This document shows, in pieces, positions 11,048 through 25,500 of a DNA stretch of 64,000 nucleotides (positions within the stretch are counted from its first letter, which is position 1; each line of letters begins with the position of its first letter). The notes below the pieces were generated by a model. It saw only the letters and a list, made by a program, of their open reading frames with translations. It searched no databases and was not told where the DNA came from. The stretch lies in NCBI GenBank assembly GCA_963971405.1, contig OZ020489.1, positions 620,001-684,000 on the forward strand, written 5' to 3'. This DNA is from Psococerastis gibbosa. Its lineage: Eukaryota; Arthropoda; Insecta; Psocodea; Psocidae. The position numbers and the translations under genes were made by a program.

Positions 11048-14000
11048 TAAATGTAGCTAAAAAAAATTCATTTGACAAGAATAAGAAAAATAGCTATTTA
11101 CTTATTTTATTTTTTTTAAAGGTGTTAAAAAGATATAGGTGTCTTAATTTTGCTTATTTAGGCTCATTGTATTGTACTTAACATCGGCCACTTGCTCCTG
11201 CGTGTTCATCGGTGTAAATGTAGCTACAAAAAATTCATTCGACAAGAATACGAAAAATAGCTATATACTTATTTTATTTTTTTTAAAGGTCTTGATATGA
11301 CACGGGTGTCTTAAATTGGCTTATTTTGGCTCATTGTATTGTAATTAACATTGAGCAATTGCTCCTGCGTGTTCATCGGTTTAAATGTTGCTAAAAAAAA
11401 TTCATTCGAAAAGAATAAAAAAAATAGCTATTTACTTATTTTATTTTTTTAAAGGTCTTGATATGATAAGGGTGTCTTAATTTTGCTTATTTTGGCTCAT
11501 TGTATTGAAATTAACCTTGAGCAATTGCTATTGCGTGTTCATCGGTGTAAATGTAGCTACAAAAAATTCATTCGACAAGAATAAGAAAAATAGCTATTTA
11601 CTTATTTTATTTTTTTTAAAGGTTTAAGAAAGATATAGGTGTCTTAATTTTGCTTATTTTGGCTCAATGTATTGTACTTAACATTGAGCAATTGTTCCTG
11701 CGTGTTCATCGGTGTAAATGTAGCTAAAAAAAATTCATTCGACAAGAATAAGAAAAATAGCTATTTACTTATTTTATTTTTTTTAAAGGTTTTAGAAAGA
11801 TATAGGTGTCTTAATTTTGCTCGTTTTGGCTCAATGTATTGTAATTAACATTGAGCAATTGTTCCTGCGTGTTCATCAGTGTAAATGTAGCTAAAAAAAA
11901 TTCATTCGACAAGAATAAGAAAAATAGCTATTTACTTATTTTATTTTTTTAAAGGTTTTAAAAAGATATAGGTGTCTTAATTTTGCTTATTTTGGCTCAT
12001 TGTATTATTCTTGACATTAAGCAATTGCTCGTGCGTGTTCATCGGTTTAAATGTTGCTAAAAAAAATTCACTCGACAAGAATAAAAAAAATAGCTATTTA
12101 CTTATTTTATTTTTTTTAAAGGTCTTGATATGATAAGGGTGTCTTAATTTTGCTTATTTTGGCTCACTGTATTGTACTAAACATTGAACAATTGCTTCTG
12201 CGTGTTCATGGGTGTAAATGTAGCTAAAAAAAATTCATTCGACAAGAATACGAAAAATAGCTATATACTTATTTTATTTTTTTTAAAGGTTTTAGAAAGA
12301 TATAGGTGTCTTAATTTTGCTTATTTTGGCTCAATGTATTGTACTTAACATTGACCAATTGTATGTGCGTGTTCATCGGTGTAAATGTAGCTAAAAAAAA
12401 TTCATTCGACAAGAATACGAAAAATAGCTATATACTTATTTTTTTTTTTTTTAAGGTCTTGATATGACACGGGTGTCTTAATTTGGCTTATTTTGGCTCA
12501 TTGTATTAAAATTAACATTAAGCAATTGTTCCTGCGTGTTCATCGGTGTAAATGTAGCTAAAAAAAATTCATTCGACAAGAATAAGAAAAATAGCTATTT
12601 ACTCATTTTATTTTTTTAAAGGTTTTAAAAAGATAAAGGTGTCTAAATTTTGCTTTTTTTGGCTCAATGTATTGCACTTAACATTTAGCAATTGTTCCTG
12701 CTTGTTCATCGGTGTAAATGTAGCTAAAAAAAATTCATTCGACAAGAATAAGAAAAATATCTATTTACTTATTTTATTTTTTTTAAGGGTCTTAAAAAGA
12801 TATAGGTGTCTTAATTTTGCTTATTTAGGCTCACTGTATTGTACTTAACATTGGACACTTGCTCCTGCGTGTTCATCGGTGTAAGTGTAGCTACAAAAAA
12901 TTCATTCGACAAGAATACGAAAAATAGCTATATACTTATTTTATTTTTCAAAAGGTCTTGATATGACAAGGGTGTCTTAGTTTTGCTTATTTAGGCTCAC
13001 TGTATTGTACTTAATATTGGCCACTTGCTCCTGCGTGTTCATCGGTGTAAATGTAGCTACTAAAAATTCAATCGATAAGAATACGAAAAATAGCTATTTA
13101 CTTATTTTATTTTTTTTAAAGGTCTTGATATGACACGGGTGCCTTAATTTGGCTTGTTTTGGCTCAATGTATTGTAATTAACATTGAACAATTGTTCCTG
13201 CGTGTTCATCAGTGTAAATGTAGCTAAAAAAAATTCATTCGACAAGAATAAAAAAAATAGCTATTTACTTATTTTATTTTTTTTAAAGGTCTTGATATGA
13301 CACGGGTGTCTTAATTTGGCTTATTATGGCTCAATGTATTGCAATTAACATTGAGCAATTGCTCCAGCGTGTTCATCGGTGTAAATGTAGCTAAAAAAAA
13401 TTCATTCGACAAGAATTAGAAAAATAGCTATTTACTTATTTTATTTTTTTAAAGGTTTTAAAAAGATATAGGTGTCTTTATTTTGCTTTTTTGGCTCAAT
13501 GTATTGCACTTGACATTGAGCAATTGCTCCTGCGTGTTCATCGGTGTAAATGTAGCTAAAAAAAATTCATTCGACAAGAATAAGAAAAATAGCTATTTAC
13601 TTATTTTATTTTTTTTAAAGGTCTTAAAAAGATATAGGTGTCTTAATTTTGCTTATTTAGGCTCACTGTATTGTACTCAACATTGGCCACTTGTAACTGT
13701 AAATTGTACTGTACTGTACACTTGTACTGTAAATGTAGCTACAAAAAATTCATTCGACAAGAATACGAAAAATAGCTATATACTTATTTTATTTTTTTTA
13801 AAGGTTTTGATATGATATAGGTGTCTTAATTTTGCTTATTTTGGCTCACTGTATTGTACTTAACATTGAGCTATTGCTCCTGCGTGTTCATCGGTGTAAG
13901 TGAAGCTACAAAAAATTCATTCGACAAGAATACGAAAAATAGCTATATACTTATTTTATTTTTTTTAAAGGTTTTGATATGATATAGGTGTCTTAATTTT

Positions 14001-14686
14001 GCTTATTTTGGCTCAATGTATTGTACTCAACATTGAGCAATTGTTTGTGCGTGTTCATCGGTGTAAATGTAGCTAAAAAAATTCATTCGACAAGAATAAG
14101 AAAAATAGCTATTTACTTATTTTATTTTTTTTAAAGGTCTTGATATGATAAGGGTGTCTTAATTTTGCTTATTTTGGCTCACTGTATTGTACTTAACATT
14201 GAGCTATTGCTCCTGCGTGTTCATCGGTGTAAATGTAGCTAAAAAAAATTCATTCGACAAGAATAAGAAAAATAGCTATTTACTTATTTTATTTTTTTTA
14301 AAGGTTTTAAAAAGATATAGGTGTCTTAATTTTACTTATTTTGGCTCAATGTATTGTACTCAACATTGACCAATTGTATGTGCGTGTTCATCGGTGTAAA
14401 TGTAGCTAAAAAAAATTCATTCGACAAGAATAAGAAAAATAGCTATTTACTTATTTTATTTTTCAAAAGGTCTTGATATGACGAGGGTGTCTTAATTTTG
14501 CTTACTTTGGCTCACTGTATTGTATTTAACATTGAGCAATTGCTCCTGCGTGTTCATCGGTGTAAATGTAGCTAAAAAAAATTCATTCGACAAGAATACG
14601 AAAAATAGCTATATACTTATTTTATTTTTTTTTTAAGGTCTTGATATGACACGGGTGTCTTAATTTGGCTTATTTTGGCTCATTGT
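11048..14686 (+). repeat. 4,016-bp tandem duplication, copy 2
   Basis: Near-identical to the block starting at 7032. The upstream edge is a chimeric monomer with a catgggtg start and a ttcatttgac continuation. The downstream edge lies where attaaaatta replaces attgtaatta. Confidence 0.85.
13694..13729 (+). repeat. Second copy of the 36-nt atypical segment
   Basis: Identical in structure to 9678-9713 and exactly 4,016 bp downstream, so it was copied with the 4 kb unit. No other example is seen in the window. Confidence 0.85.
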
Positions 14687-16868
14687 ATTAAAATTAACAT
14701 TAAGCAATTGTTCCTGCGTGTTCATCGGTGTAAATGTAGCTAAAAAAAATTCATTCGACAAGAATAAGAAAAATAGCTATTTACTCATTTTATTTTTTTA
14801 TTGGTTTTAAAAAGATAAAGGTGTCTAAATTTTGCTTTTTTTGGCTCAATGTATTGCACTTAACATTTAGCAATTGTTCCTGCTTGTTCATCGGTGTAAA
14901 TGTAGCTAAAAAAAATTCATTCGACAAGAATAAGAAAAATAGCTATTTACTTATTTTATTTTTTTTAAGGGTCTTAAAAAGATATAGGTGTCTTAATTTT
15001 GCTTATTTAGGCTCACTGTATTGTACTTAACATTGGACACTTGCTCCTGCGTGTTCATCGGTGTAAGTGTAGCTACAAAAAATTCATTCGACAAGAATAC
15101 GAAAAATAGCTATATACTTATTTTTTTTTTTTTAAAGGTCTTGATATGACACGGGTGTCTTAAATTGGCTTATTTTGGCTCATTGTATTGTAACTAACAT
15201 TGAGCAATTGCTCCTGCGTGTTCATCGGTTTAAATGTTGCTAAAAAAAATTCATTCGACAAGAATAAAAAAAATAGCTATTTACTTATTTTATTTTTTTA
15301 TGGGTCTTGATATGATAAGGGTGTCTTAATTTTGCTTATTTTGGCTCATTGTATTGTACTTAACATTGAGCAATTGCTCCTGCGTGTTCATCGGTGTAAA
15401 TGTAGCTAAAAAAAATTCATTCGACAAGAATTAGAAAATTAGCTATTTACTTATTTTATTTTCTTAAAGGTTTTAAAAAGATATAGGTGTCTTAATTTTG
15501 CTTTTTTGGCTCAATGTATTGTACTTAACATTGAACAATTGCTCATGCGTGTTCATCGGGGTAAATGTAGCTAAAAACAATTCATACGACAAGAATTAGA
15601 AAAATAGCTATTTACTTATTTTATTTTTTTTAAAGGTTTTTAAAAGATATAGGTGTCTTAATTTTGCTTATTTTGGCTCAATGTATTGTACTTAACATTG
15701 AGCAATTGTTTGTGCGTGTTCATCGGTGTAAATGTAGCTAAAAAAAATTCATTCGACTAGAATAAGAAAAATAGCTATTTACTTATTTTATTTTTTTTAA
15801 AGGTCTTAAAAAGATATAGGTGTCTTAATTTTGCTTATTTAGGCTCACTGTATTGTACTTGACATTGAGCAATTGCTCCTGCGTGTTCATCGGTTTAAAT
15901 GTTGCTAAAAAAAATTCATTCGACAAGAATAAAAAAAATAGCTATTTACTTATTTTATTTTTTTTAAAGGTCTTGATATGACACGGGTGTCTTAATTTGG
16001 CTTATTATGGCTCATTGTAATGTAGTTAACATTGAGCAATTGCTCCTGCGTGTTCATCGGTGTAAATGTAGCTAAAAAAAATTCATTCGACAAGAATTAG
16101 AAAAATAGCTATTTACTTATTTTATTTTTTTAAAGGTTTTAAAAAGATATAGGTGTCTTAATTTTGCTTTTTTTGGCTCAATGTATTGCACTTGACATTG
16201 AGCAATTGCCCCTGCGTGTTCATCGGTGTAAATGTAGCTAAAAAAAATTCATTTGACAAGAATAAGAAAAATAGCTATTTACTTATTTTATTTTTTTTAA
16301 AGGTGTTTAAAAGATATAGGTGTCTTAATTTTGCTTATTTAGGCTCATTGTATTGTACTTAACATCGGCCACTTGCTCCTGCGTGTTCATCGGTGTAAAT
16401 GTAGCTACAAAAAATTCATTCGACAAGAATACGAAAAATAGCTATATACTTATTTTATTTTTTTTAAAGGTCTTGATATGACACGGGTGTCTTAAATTGG
16501 CTTATTTTGGCTCATTGTATTGTAATTAACATTGAGCAATTGCTCCTGCGTGTTCATCGGTTTAAATGTAGCTAAAAAAAATTCATTCGACAAGAATAAG
16601 AAAAATAGCTATTTACTTATTTTATTTTTTTTAAAGGTTTTAGAAAGATATAGGTGTCTTAATTTTGCTCGTTTTGGCTCAATGTATTGTAATTAACATT
16701 GAGCAATTGTTCCTGCGTGTTCATCAGTGTAAATGTAGCTAAAAAAAATTCATTCGACAAGAATAAGAAAAATAGCTATTTACTTATTTTATTTTTTTAA
16801 AGGTTTTAAAAAGATATAGGTGTCTTAATTTTGCTTATTTTGGCTCATTGTATTATACTTGACATTAA
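14037..16868 (+). repeat. 2,832-bp (17-monomer) tandem duplication, copy 1
   Basis: It shares with copy 2 the private variants tttttttattggtttt (near 14,793 and 17,635), ttttttatgggtcttg (near 15,298 and 18,130), aaaacaattcatacgac and gctcatgcg. The offset is 2,832 bp. The left edge is at gcaattgtttgtgcg. This is one of the clearest cases where shared rare changes date the duplication as recent. Confidence 0.85.
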
Positions 16869-19532
16869 GCAATTGTTTGTGCGTGTTCATCGGTGTAAAT
16901 GTAGCTAAAAAAATTCATTCGACAAGAATAAGAAAAATAGCTATTTACTTATTTTATTTTTTTTAAAGGTCTTGATATGATAAGGGTGTCTTAATTTTGC
17001 TTATTTTGGCTCACTGTATTGTACTTAACATTGAGCTATTGCTCCTGCGTGTTCATCGGTGTAAATGTAGCTAAAAAAAATTCATTCGACAAGAATAAGA
17101 AAAATAGCTATTTACTTATTTTATTTTTTTTAAAGGTTTTAAAAAGATATAGGTGTCTTAATTTTACTTATTTTGGCTCAATGTATTGTACTCAACATTG
17201 ACCAATTGTATGTGCGTGTTCATCGGTGTAAATGTAGCTAAAAAAAATTCATTCGACAAGAATAAGAAAAATAGCTATTTACTTATTTTATTTTTCAAAA
17301 GGTCTTGATATGACGAGGGTGTCTTAATTTTGCTTACTTTGGCTCACTGTATTGTATTTAACATTGAGCAATTGCTCCTGCGTGTTCATCGGTGTAAATG
17401 TAGCTAAAAAAAATTCATTCGACAAGAATACGAAAAATAGCTATATACTTATTTTATTTTTTTTTTAAGGTCTTGATATGACACGGGTGTCTTAATTTGG
17501 CTTATTTTGGCTCATTGTATTAAAATTAACATTAAGCAATTGTTCCTGCGTGTTCATCGGTGTAAATGTAGCTAAAAAAAATTCATTCGACAAGAATAAG
17601 AAAAATAGCTATTTACTCATTTTATTTTTTTATTGGTTTTAAAAAGATAAAGGTGTCTAAATTTTGCTTTTTTTGGCTCAATGTATTGCACTTAACATTT
17701 AGCAATTGTTCCTGCTTGTTCATCGGTGTAAATGTAGCTAAAAAAAATTCATTCGACAAGAATAAGAAAAATAGCTATTTACTTATTTTATTTTTTTAAG
17801 GGTCTTAAAAAGATATAGGTGTCTTAATTTTGCTTATTTAGGCTCACTGTATTGTACTTAACATTGGACACTTGCTCCTGCGTGTTCATCGGTGTAAGTG
17901 TAGCTACAAAAAATTCATTCGACAAGAATACGAAAAATAGCTATATACTTATTTTTTTTTTTTTAAAGGTCTTGATATGACACGGGTGTCTTAAATTGGC
18001 TTATTTTGGCTCATTGTATTGTAACTAACATTGAGCAATTGCTCCTGCGTGTTCATCGGTTTAAATGTTGCTAAAAAAAATTCATTCGACAAGAATAAAA
18101 AAAATAGCTATTTACTTATTTTATTTTTTTATGGGTCTTGATATGATAAGGGTGTCTTAATTTTGCTTATTTTGGCTCATTGTATTGTACTTAACATTGA
18201 GCAATTGCTCCTGCGTGTTCATCGGTGTAAATGTAGCTAAAAAAAATTCATTCGACAAGAATTAGAAAATTAGCTATTTACTTATTTTATTTTCTTAAAG
18301 GTTTTAAAAAGATATAGGTGTCTTAATTTTGCTTTTTTGGCTCAATGTATTGTACTTAACATTGAACAATTGCTCATGCGTGTTCATCGGGGTAAATGTA
18401 GCTAAAAACAATTCATACGACAAGAATTAGAAAAATAGCTATTTACTTATTTTATTTTTTTTAAAGGTTTTTAAAAGATATAGGTGTCTTAATTTTGCTT
18501 ATTTTGGCTCAATGTATTGTACTTAACATTGAGCAATTGTTTGTGCGTGTTCATCGGTGTAAATGTAGCTAAAAAAAATTCATTCGACTAGAATAAGAAA
18601 AATAGCTATTTACTTATTTTATTTTTTTTAAAGGTCTTAAAAAGATATAGGTGTCTTAATTTTGCTTATTTAGGCTCACTGTATTGTACTTGACATTGAG
18701 CAATTGCTCCTGCGTGTTCATCGGTTTAAATGTTGCTAAAAAAAATTCATTCGACAAGAATAAAAAAAATAGCTATTTACTTATTTTATTTTTTTTAAAG
18801 GTCTTGATATGACACGGGTGTCTTAATTTGGCTTATTATGGCTCATTGTAATGTAATTAACATTGAGCAATTGCTCCTGCGTGTTCATCGGTGTAAATGT
18901 AGCTAAAAAAAATTCATTCGACAAGAATTAGAAAAATAGCTATTTACTTATTTTATTTTTTTAAAGGTTTTAAAAAGATATAGGTGTCTTAATTTTGCTT
19001 TTTTTGGCTCAATGTATTGCACTTGACATTGAGCAATTGCCCCTGCGTGTTCATCGGTGTAAATGTAGCTAAAAAAAATTCATTTGACAAGAATAAGAAA
19101 AATAGCTATTTACTTATTTTATTTTTTTTAAAGGTCTTGATATGACACGGGTGTCTTAAATTGGCTTATTTTGGCTCATTGTATTGTAATTAACATTGAG
19201 CAATTGCTCCTGCGTGTTCATCGGTTTAAATGTAGCTAAAAAAAATTCATTCGACAAGAATAAGAAAAATAGCTATTTACTTATTTTATTTTTTTTAAAG
19301 GTTTTAGAAAGATATAGGTGTCTTAATTTTGCTCGTTTTGGCTCAATGTATTGTAATTAACATTGAGCAATTGTTCCTGCGTGTTCATCAGTGTAAATGT
19401 AGCTAAAAAAAATTCATTCGACAAGAATAAGAAAAATAGCTATTTACTTATTTTATTTTTTTAAAGGTTTTAAAAAGATATAGGTGTCTTAATTTTGCTT
19501 ATTTTGGCTCATTGTATTATACTTGACATTAA
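16869..19532 (+). repeat. 2.8-kb duplication, copy 2, one monomer short
   Basis: It follows copy 1 exactly to about 19,134, then omits the 167-bp gtgttaaaaagat monomer and resumes at cttgatatgacacggg. Its length is therefore 16 monomers (2,664 bp). Loss of a whole monomer in phase points to unequal exchange or slippage between neighbouring copies. Confidence 0.8.
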
Positions 19533-22500
19533 GCAATTGCTCGTGCGTGTTCATCGGTTTAAATGTTGCTAAAAAAAATTCACTCGACAAGAATAAAAAA
19601 AATAGCTATTTACTTATTTTATTTTTTTTAAAGGTCTTGATATGATAAGGGTGTCTTAATTTTGCTTATTTTGGCTCATTGTATTGTACTATACATTGAA
19701 CAATTGCTTCTGCGTGTTCATGGGTGTAAATGTAGCTAAAAAAAATTCATTCGACAAGAATAAGAAAAATAGCTAATTACTTATTTTTTTTTTTTAAAGG
19801 TCTTGATATGACAAGGGTGTCTTAATTTGGCTTATTATGGCTCAATGTATTGCACTTGACATTGAGCAATTGCTCCTGCGTGTTCATCGGTGTAAATGAA
19901 GCTAAAAAAAATTTATTCGACAAGAATAAGAAAAATAGCTATTTACTTATTTTATTTTTTTTAAAGGTCTTAAAAAGATATAGGTGTCTTAATTTTGCTT
20001 ATTTAGGCTCACTGTATTGTGCTTAACATCGGCCACTTGCTCTTGCGTGTTCATCGGTGTAAATGTAGCTACAAAAAATTCATTCGACAAGAATACGAAA
20101 AATAGCTATATACTTATTTTATTTTTTTTAAAGGTCTTGATATGACGCGGGTGTCTTAAATTGGCTTATTTTGGCTCATTGTATTGTAATTAACTTTGAG
20201 CAATTGCTCCTGCGTGTTCGTCGGTTTAAATGTTGCTAAAAATATTCATTCGACAAGAATAAAAAAAATAGCTATTTACTTATTTTATTTTTTTAAAGGT
20301 CTTGATATGATAAGGGTGTCTTAATTTTGCTTATTTTGGCTCATTGTATTGAAATTAACATTGAGCAATTGCTCTTGCGTGTTCATCGGTGTAAATGTAG
20401 CTACAAAAAATTCATTCGACAAGAATACGAAAAATAGCTATTTACTTATTTTATTTTTTTTAAAGGTCTTGATATGACACGGGTGTCTTAATTTGGCTTG
20501 TTTTGGCTCAATGTATTGTACTCAACATTGAGCAATTGTTTGTGCGTGTTCATCGGTGTAAATGTAGCTAAAAAAAATTCATTCGACAAGAATAAGAAAA
20601 ATAGCTATTTACTTATTTTATTTTTTTTAAAGGTCTTGATATGATAAGGGTGTCTTAATTTTGCTTATTTTGGCTCACTGTATTGTACTTAACATTGAGC
20701 TATTGCTCCTGCGTGTTCATCGGTGTAATTGTAGCTGAAAAAAATTCATTCGACAAGAATAAGAAAAATAGCTATTTACTTATTTTATTTTTTTTAAAGG
20801 TTTTAAAAAGATATAGGTGTCTTAATTTTACTTATTTTGGCTCAATGTATTGTACTTAACATTGACCAATTGTATGTGCGTGTTCATCGGTGTAAATGTA
20901 GCTAAAAAAAATTCATTCGACAAGAATAAGAAAAATAGCTATTTACTTATTTTATTTTTCAAAAGGTCTTGATATGACGAGGGTGTCTTAATTTTGCTTA
21001 CTTTGGCTCACTGTATTGTATTTAACATTGAGCAATTGCTCCTGCGTGTTCATCGGTGTAAATGTAGCTAAAAAAAATTCATTCGACAAGAATACGAAAA
21101 ATAGCTATATACTTATTTTATTTTTTTTTAAGGTCTTGATATGACACGGGTGTCTTAATTTGGCTTATTTTGGCTCATTGTATTAAAATTAACATTAAGC
21201 AATTGTTCCTGCGTGTTCATCGGTGTAAATGTAGCTAAAAAAAATTCATTCGACAAGAATAAGAAAAATAGCTATTTACTCATTTTATTTTTTTAAAGGT
21301 TTTAAAAAGATAAGGGTGTCTAAATTTTGCTTTTTTTGGCTCAATGTATTGCACTTAACATTTAGCAATTGTTCCTGCTTGTTCATCGGTGTAAATGTAG
21401 CTAAAAAAAATTCATTCGACAAGAATAAGAAAAATAGCTATTTACTTATTTTATTTTTTTTAAGGGTCTTAAAAAGATATAGGTGTCTTAATTTTGCTTA
21501 TTTAGGCTCACTGTATTGTACTTAACATTGGACACTTGCTCCTGCGTGTTCATCGGTGTAAGTGTAGCTACAAAAAATTCATTCGACAAGAATACGAAAA
21601 ATAGCTATATACTTATTTTTTTTTTTTTAAAGGTCTTGATATGACACGGGTGTCTTAAATTGGCTTATTTTGGCTCATTGTATTGTAGCTAACATCGAGC
21701 AATTGCTCCTGCGTGTTCATCGGTTTAAATGTTGCTAAAAAAAATTCATTCGACAAGAATAAAAAAAATAGCTATTTACTTATTTTATTTTTTTATGGGT
21801 CTTGATATGATAAGGGTGTCTTAATTTTGCTTATTTTGGCTCATTGTATTGTACTTAACATTGAGCAATTGCTCCTGCGTGTTCATCGGTGTAAATGTAG
21901 CTAAAAAAAATTCATTCGACAAGAATTAGAAAATTAGCTATTTACTTATTTTATTTTCTTAAAGGTTTTAAAAAGATATAGGTGTCTTAATTTTGCTTTT
22001 TTGGCTCAATGTATTGTACTTAACATTGAACAATTGCTCCTGCGTGTTCATCGGGGTAAATGTAGCTAAAAACAATTCATACGACAAGAATTAGAAAAAT
22101 AGCTATTTACTTATTTTATTTTTTTTAAAGGTTTTTAAAAGATATAGGTGTCTTAATTTTGCTTATTTTGGCTCAATGTATTGTACTTAACATTGAGCAA
22201 TTGTTTGTGCGTGTTCATCGGTGTAAATGTAGCTAAAAAAAATTCATTCGACTAGAATAAGAAAAATAGCTATTTACTTATTTTATTTTTTTTAAAGGTC
22301 TTAAAAAGATATAGGTGTCTTAATTTTGCTTATTTAGGCTCACTGTATTGTACTTGACATTGAGCAATTGCTCCTGCGTGTTCATCGGTTTAAATGTTGC
22401 TAAAAAAAATTCATTCGACAAGAATAAAAAAAATAGCTATTTACTTATTTTATTTTTTTTAAAGGTCTTGATATGACACGGGTGTCTTAATTTGGCTTAT

Positions 22501-25500
22501 TATGGCTCATTGTAATGTAATTAACATTGAGCAATTGCTCCTGCGTGTTCATCGGTGTAAATGTAGCTAAAAAAAATTCATTCGACAAGAATTAGAAAAA
22601 TAGCTATTTACTTATTTTATTTTTTTAAAGGTTTTAAAAAGATATAGGTGTCTTAATTTTGCTTTTTTTGGCTCAATGTATTGCACTTGACATCGAGCAA
22701 TTGCCCCTGCGTGTTCATCGGTGTAAATGTAGCTAAAAAAAATTCATTTGACAAGAATAAGAAAAATAGCTATTTACTTATTTTATTTTTTTTAAAGGTG
22801 TTAAAAAGATATAGGTGTCTTAATTTTGCTTATTTAGGCTCATTGTATTGTACTTAACATCGGCCACTTGCTCCTGCGTGTTCATCGGTGTAAATGTAGC
22901 TACAAAAAATTCATTCGACAAGAATACGAAAAATAGCTATATACTTATTTTATTTTTTTTAAAGGTCTTGATATGACACGGGTGTCTTAAATTGGCTTAT
23001 TTTGGCTCATTGTATTGTAATTAACATTGAGCAATTGCTCCTGCGTGTTCATCGGTTTAAATGTAGCTAAAAAAAATTCATTCGACAAGAATAAGAAAAA
23101 TAGCTATTTACTTATTTTATTTTTTTTAAAGGTTTTAGAAAGATATAGGTGTCTTAATTTTGCTCGTTTTGGCTCAATGTATTGTAATTAACATTGAGCA
23201 ATTGTTCCTGCGTGTTCATCAGTGTAAATGTAGCTAAAAAAAATTCATTCGACAAGAATAAGAAAAATAGCTATTTACTTATTTTATTTTTTTAAAGGTT
23301 TTAAAAAGATATAGGTGTCTTAATTTTGCTTATTTTGGCTCATTGTATTATACTTGACATTAAGCAATTGCTCGTGCGTGTTCATCGGTTTAAATGTTGC
23401 TAAAAAAAATTCACTCGACAAGAATAAAAAAAATAGCTATTTACTTATTTTATTTTTTTTAAAGGTCTTGATATGATAAGGGTGTCTTAATTTTGCTTAT
23501 TTTGGCTCATTGTATTGTACTATACATTGAACAATTGCTTCTGCGTGTTCATGGGTGTAAATGTAGCTAAAAAAAATTCATTCGACAAGAATAAGAAAAA
23601 TAGCTATTTACTTATTTTTTTTTTTTAAAGGTCTTGATATGACAAGGGTGTCTTAATTTGGCTTATTATGGCTCAATGTATTGCACTTGACATTGAGCAA
23701 TTGCTCCTGCGTGTTCATCGGTGTAAATGAAGCTAAAAAAAATTTATTCGACAAGAATAAGAAAAATAGCTATTTACTTATTTTATTTTTTTTAAAGGTC
23801 TTAAAAAGATATAGGTGTCTTAATTTTGCTTATTTAGGCTCACTGTATTGTGCTTAACATCGGCCACTTGCTCTTTCGTGTTCATCGGTGTAAATGTAGC
23901 TACAAAAAATTCATTCGACAAGAATACGAAAAATAGCTATATACTTATTTTATTTTTTTTAAAGGTCTTGATATGACGCGGGTGTCTTAAATTGGCTTAT
24001 TTTGGCTCATTGTATTGTAATTAACATTGAGCAATTGCTCCTGCGTGTTCGTCGGTTTAAATGTTGCTAAAAATATTCATTCGACAAGAATAAAAAAAAT
24101 AGCTATTTACTTATTTTATTTTTTTAAAGGTCTTGATATGATAAGGGTGTCTTAATTTTGCTTATTTTGGCTCATTGTATTGAAATTAAAATTGAGCAAT
24201 TGCTCTTGCGTGTTCATCGGTGTAAATGTAGCTACAAAAAATTCATTCGACAAGAATACGAAAAATAGCTATTTACTTATTTTATTTTTTTTAAAGGTCT
24301 TGATATGACACGGGTGTCTTAATTTGGCTTGTTTTGGCTCAATGTATTGTAATTAACATTGAGCAATTGTTCCTGCGTGTTCATCAGTGTAAATGTAGCT
24401 AAAAAAAATTCATTCGACTAGAATAAGAAAAATAGCTATTTACTTATTTTATTTTTTTTAAAGGTTTTAGAAAGATATAGGTGTCTTAATTTTGCTTATT
24501 TTGGCTCAATGTATTGTACTTAACATTGAGCAATTGTTCCTGCGTGTTCATCGGTGTAAATGTAGCTAAAAAAAATTCATTCGACAAGAATAAGAAAAAT
24601 AGCTATTTACTTATTTTATTTTTTTTAAAGGTTTTAGAAAGATATAGGTGTCTTAATTTTGCTTATTTTGGCTCATTGTATTGTACTTGACATTAAGCAA
24701 TTGCTTCTGCGTGTTGATCGGTTTAAATGTTGCTAAAAAAAATTCATTCGACAAGAATAAAAAAAATAGCTATTTACTTATTTTATTTTTTTAAAGGTCT
24801 TAAAAAGATATAGGTGTCTTAATTTTGCTTATTTAGGCTCACTGTATTGTGCTTAACATTGGCCACTTGCTCCTGCGTGTTCATCGGTGTAAGTGAAGCT
24901 ACAAAAAATTCATTCGACAAGAATAAGAAAAATAGCTATATACTTATTTTATTTTTTTTAAAGGTCTTGATATGACACGGGTGTCTTAAATTGGCTTATT
25001 TTGGCTCATTGTATTGTACTTAACATTGGCCACTTGCTCCTGCGTGTTCATCGGTGTAAATGTAGCTACAAAAAATTCATTCGACAAGAATACGAAAAAT
25101 AGCCATTTACTTATTTTATTTTTTTTAAAGGTCTTAAAAAGATATAGGTGTCTTAATTTTGCTTATTTAGGCTCATTGTATTGTACTAAACATTGGCCAC
25201 TTGCTCCTGCGTGTTCATCGGCTTAAATGTTGCTAAAAAAAATTCATTCGACAAGAATAAAAAAAATAGCTATTTACTTATTTTATTTTTTTAAAGGTCT
25301 TGATATGATAAGGGTGTCTTAATTTTGCTTATTTTGGCTCATTGTATTGAAATTAACATTGAGCAATTGCTATTGCGTGTTCATCGGAGTAAATGTAGCT
25401 ACAAAAAATTCATTCGACAAGAATAAGAAAAATAGCTATTTACTTTTTTTTTATTTTTTTTAAAGGTCTTAAAAAGATATAGGTGTCTTAATTTTGCTTA

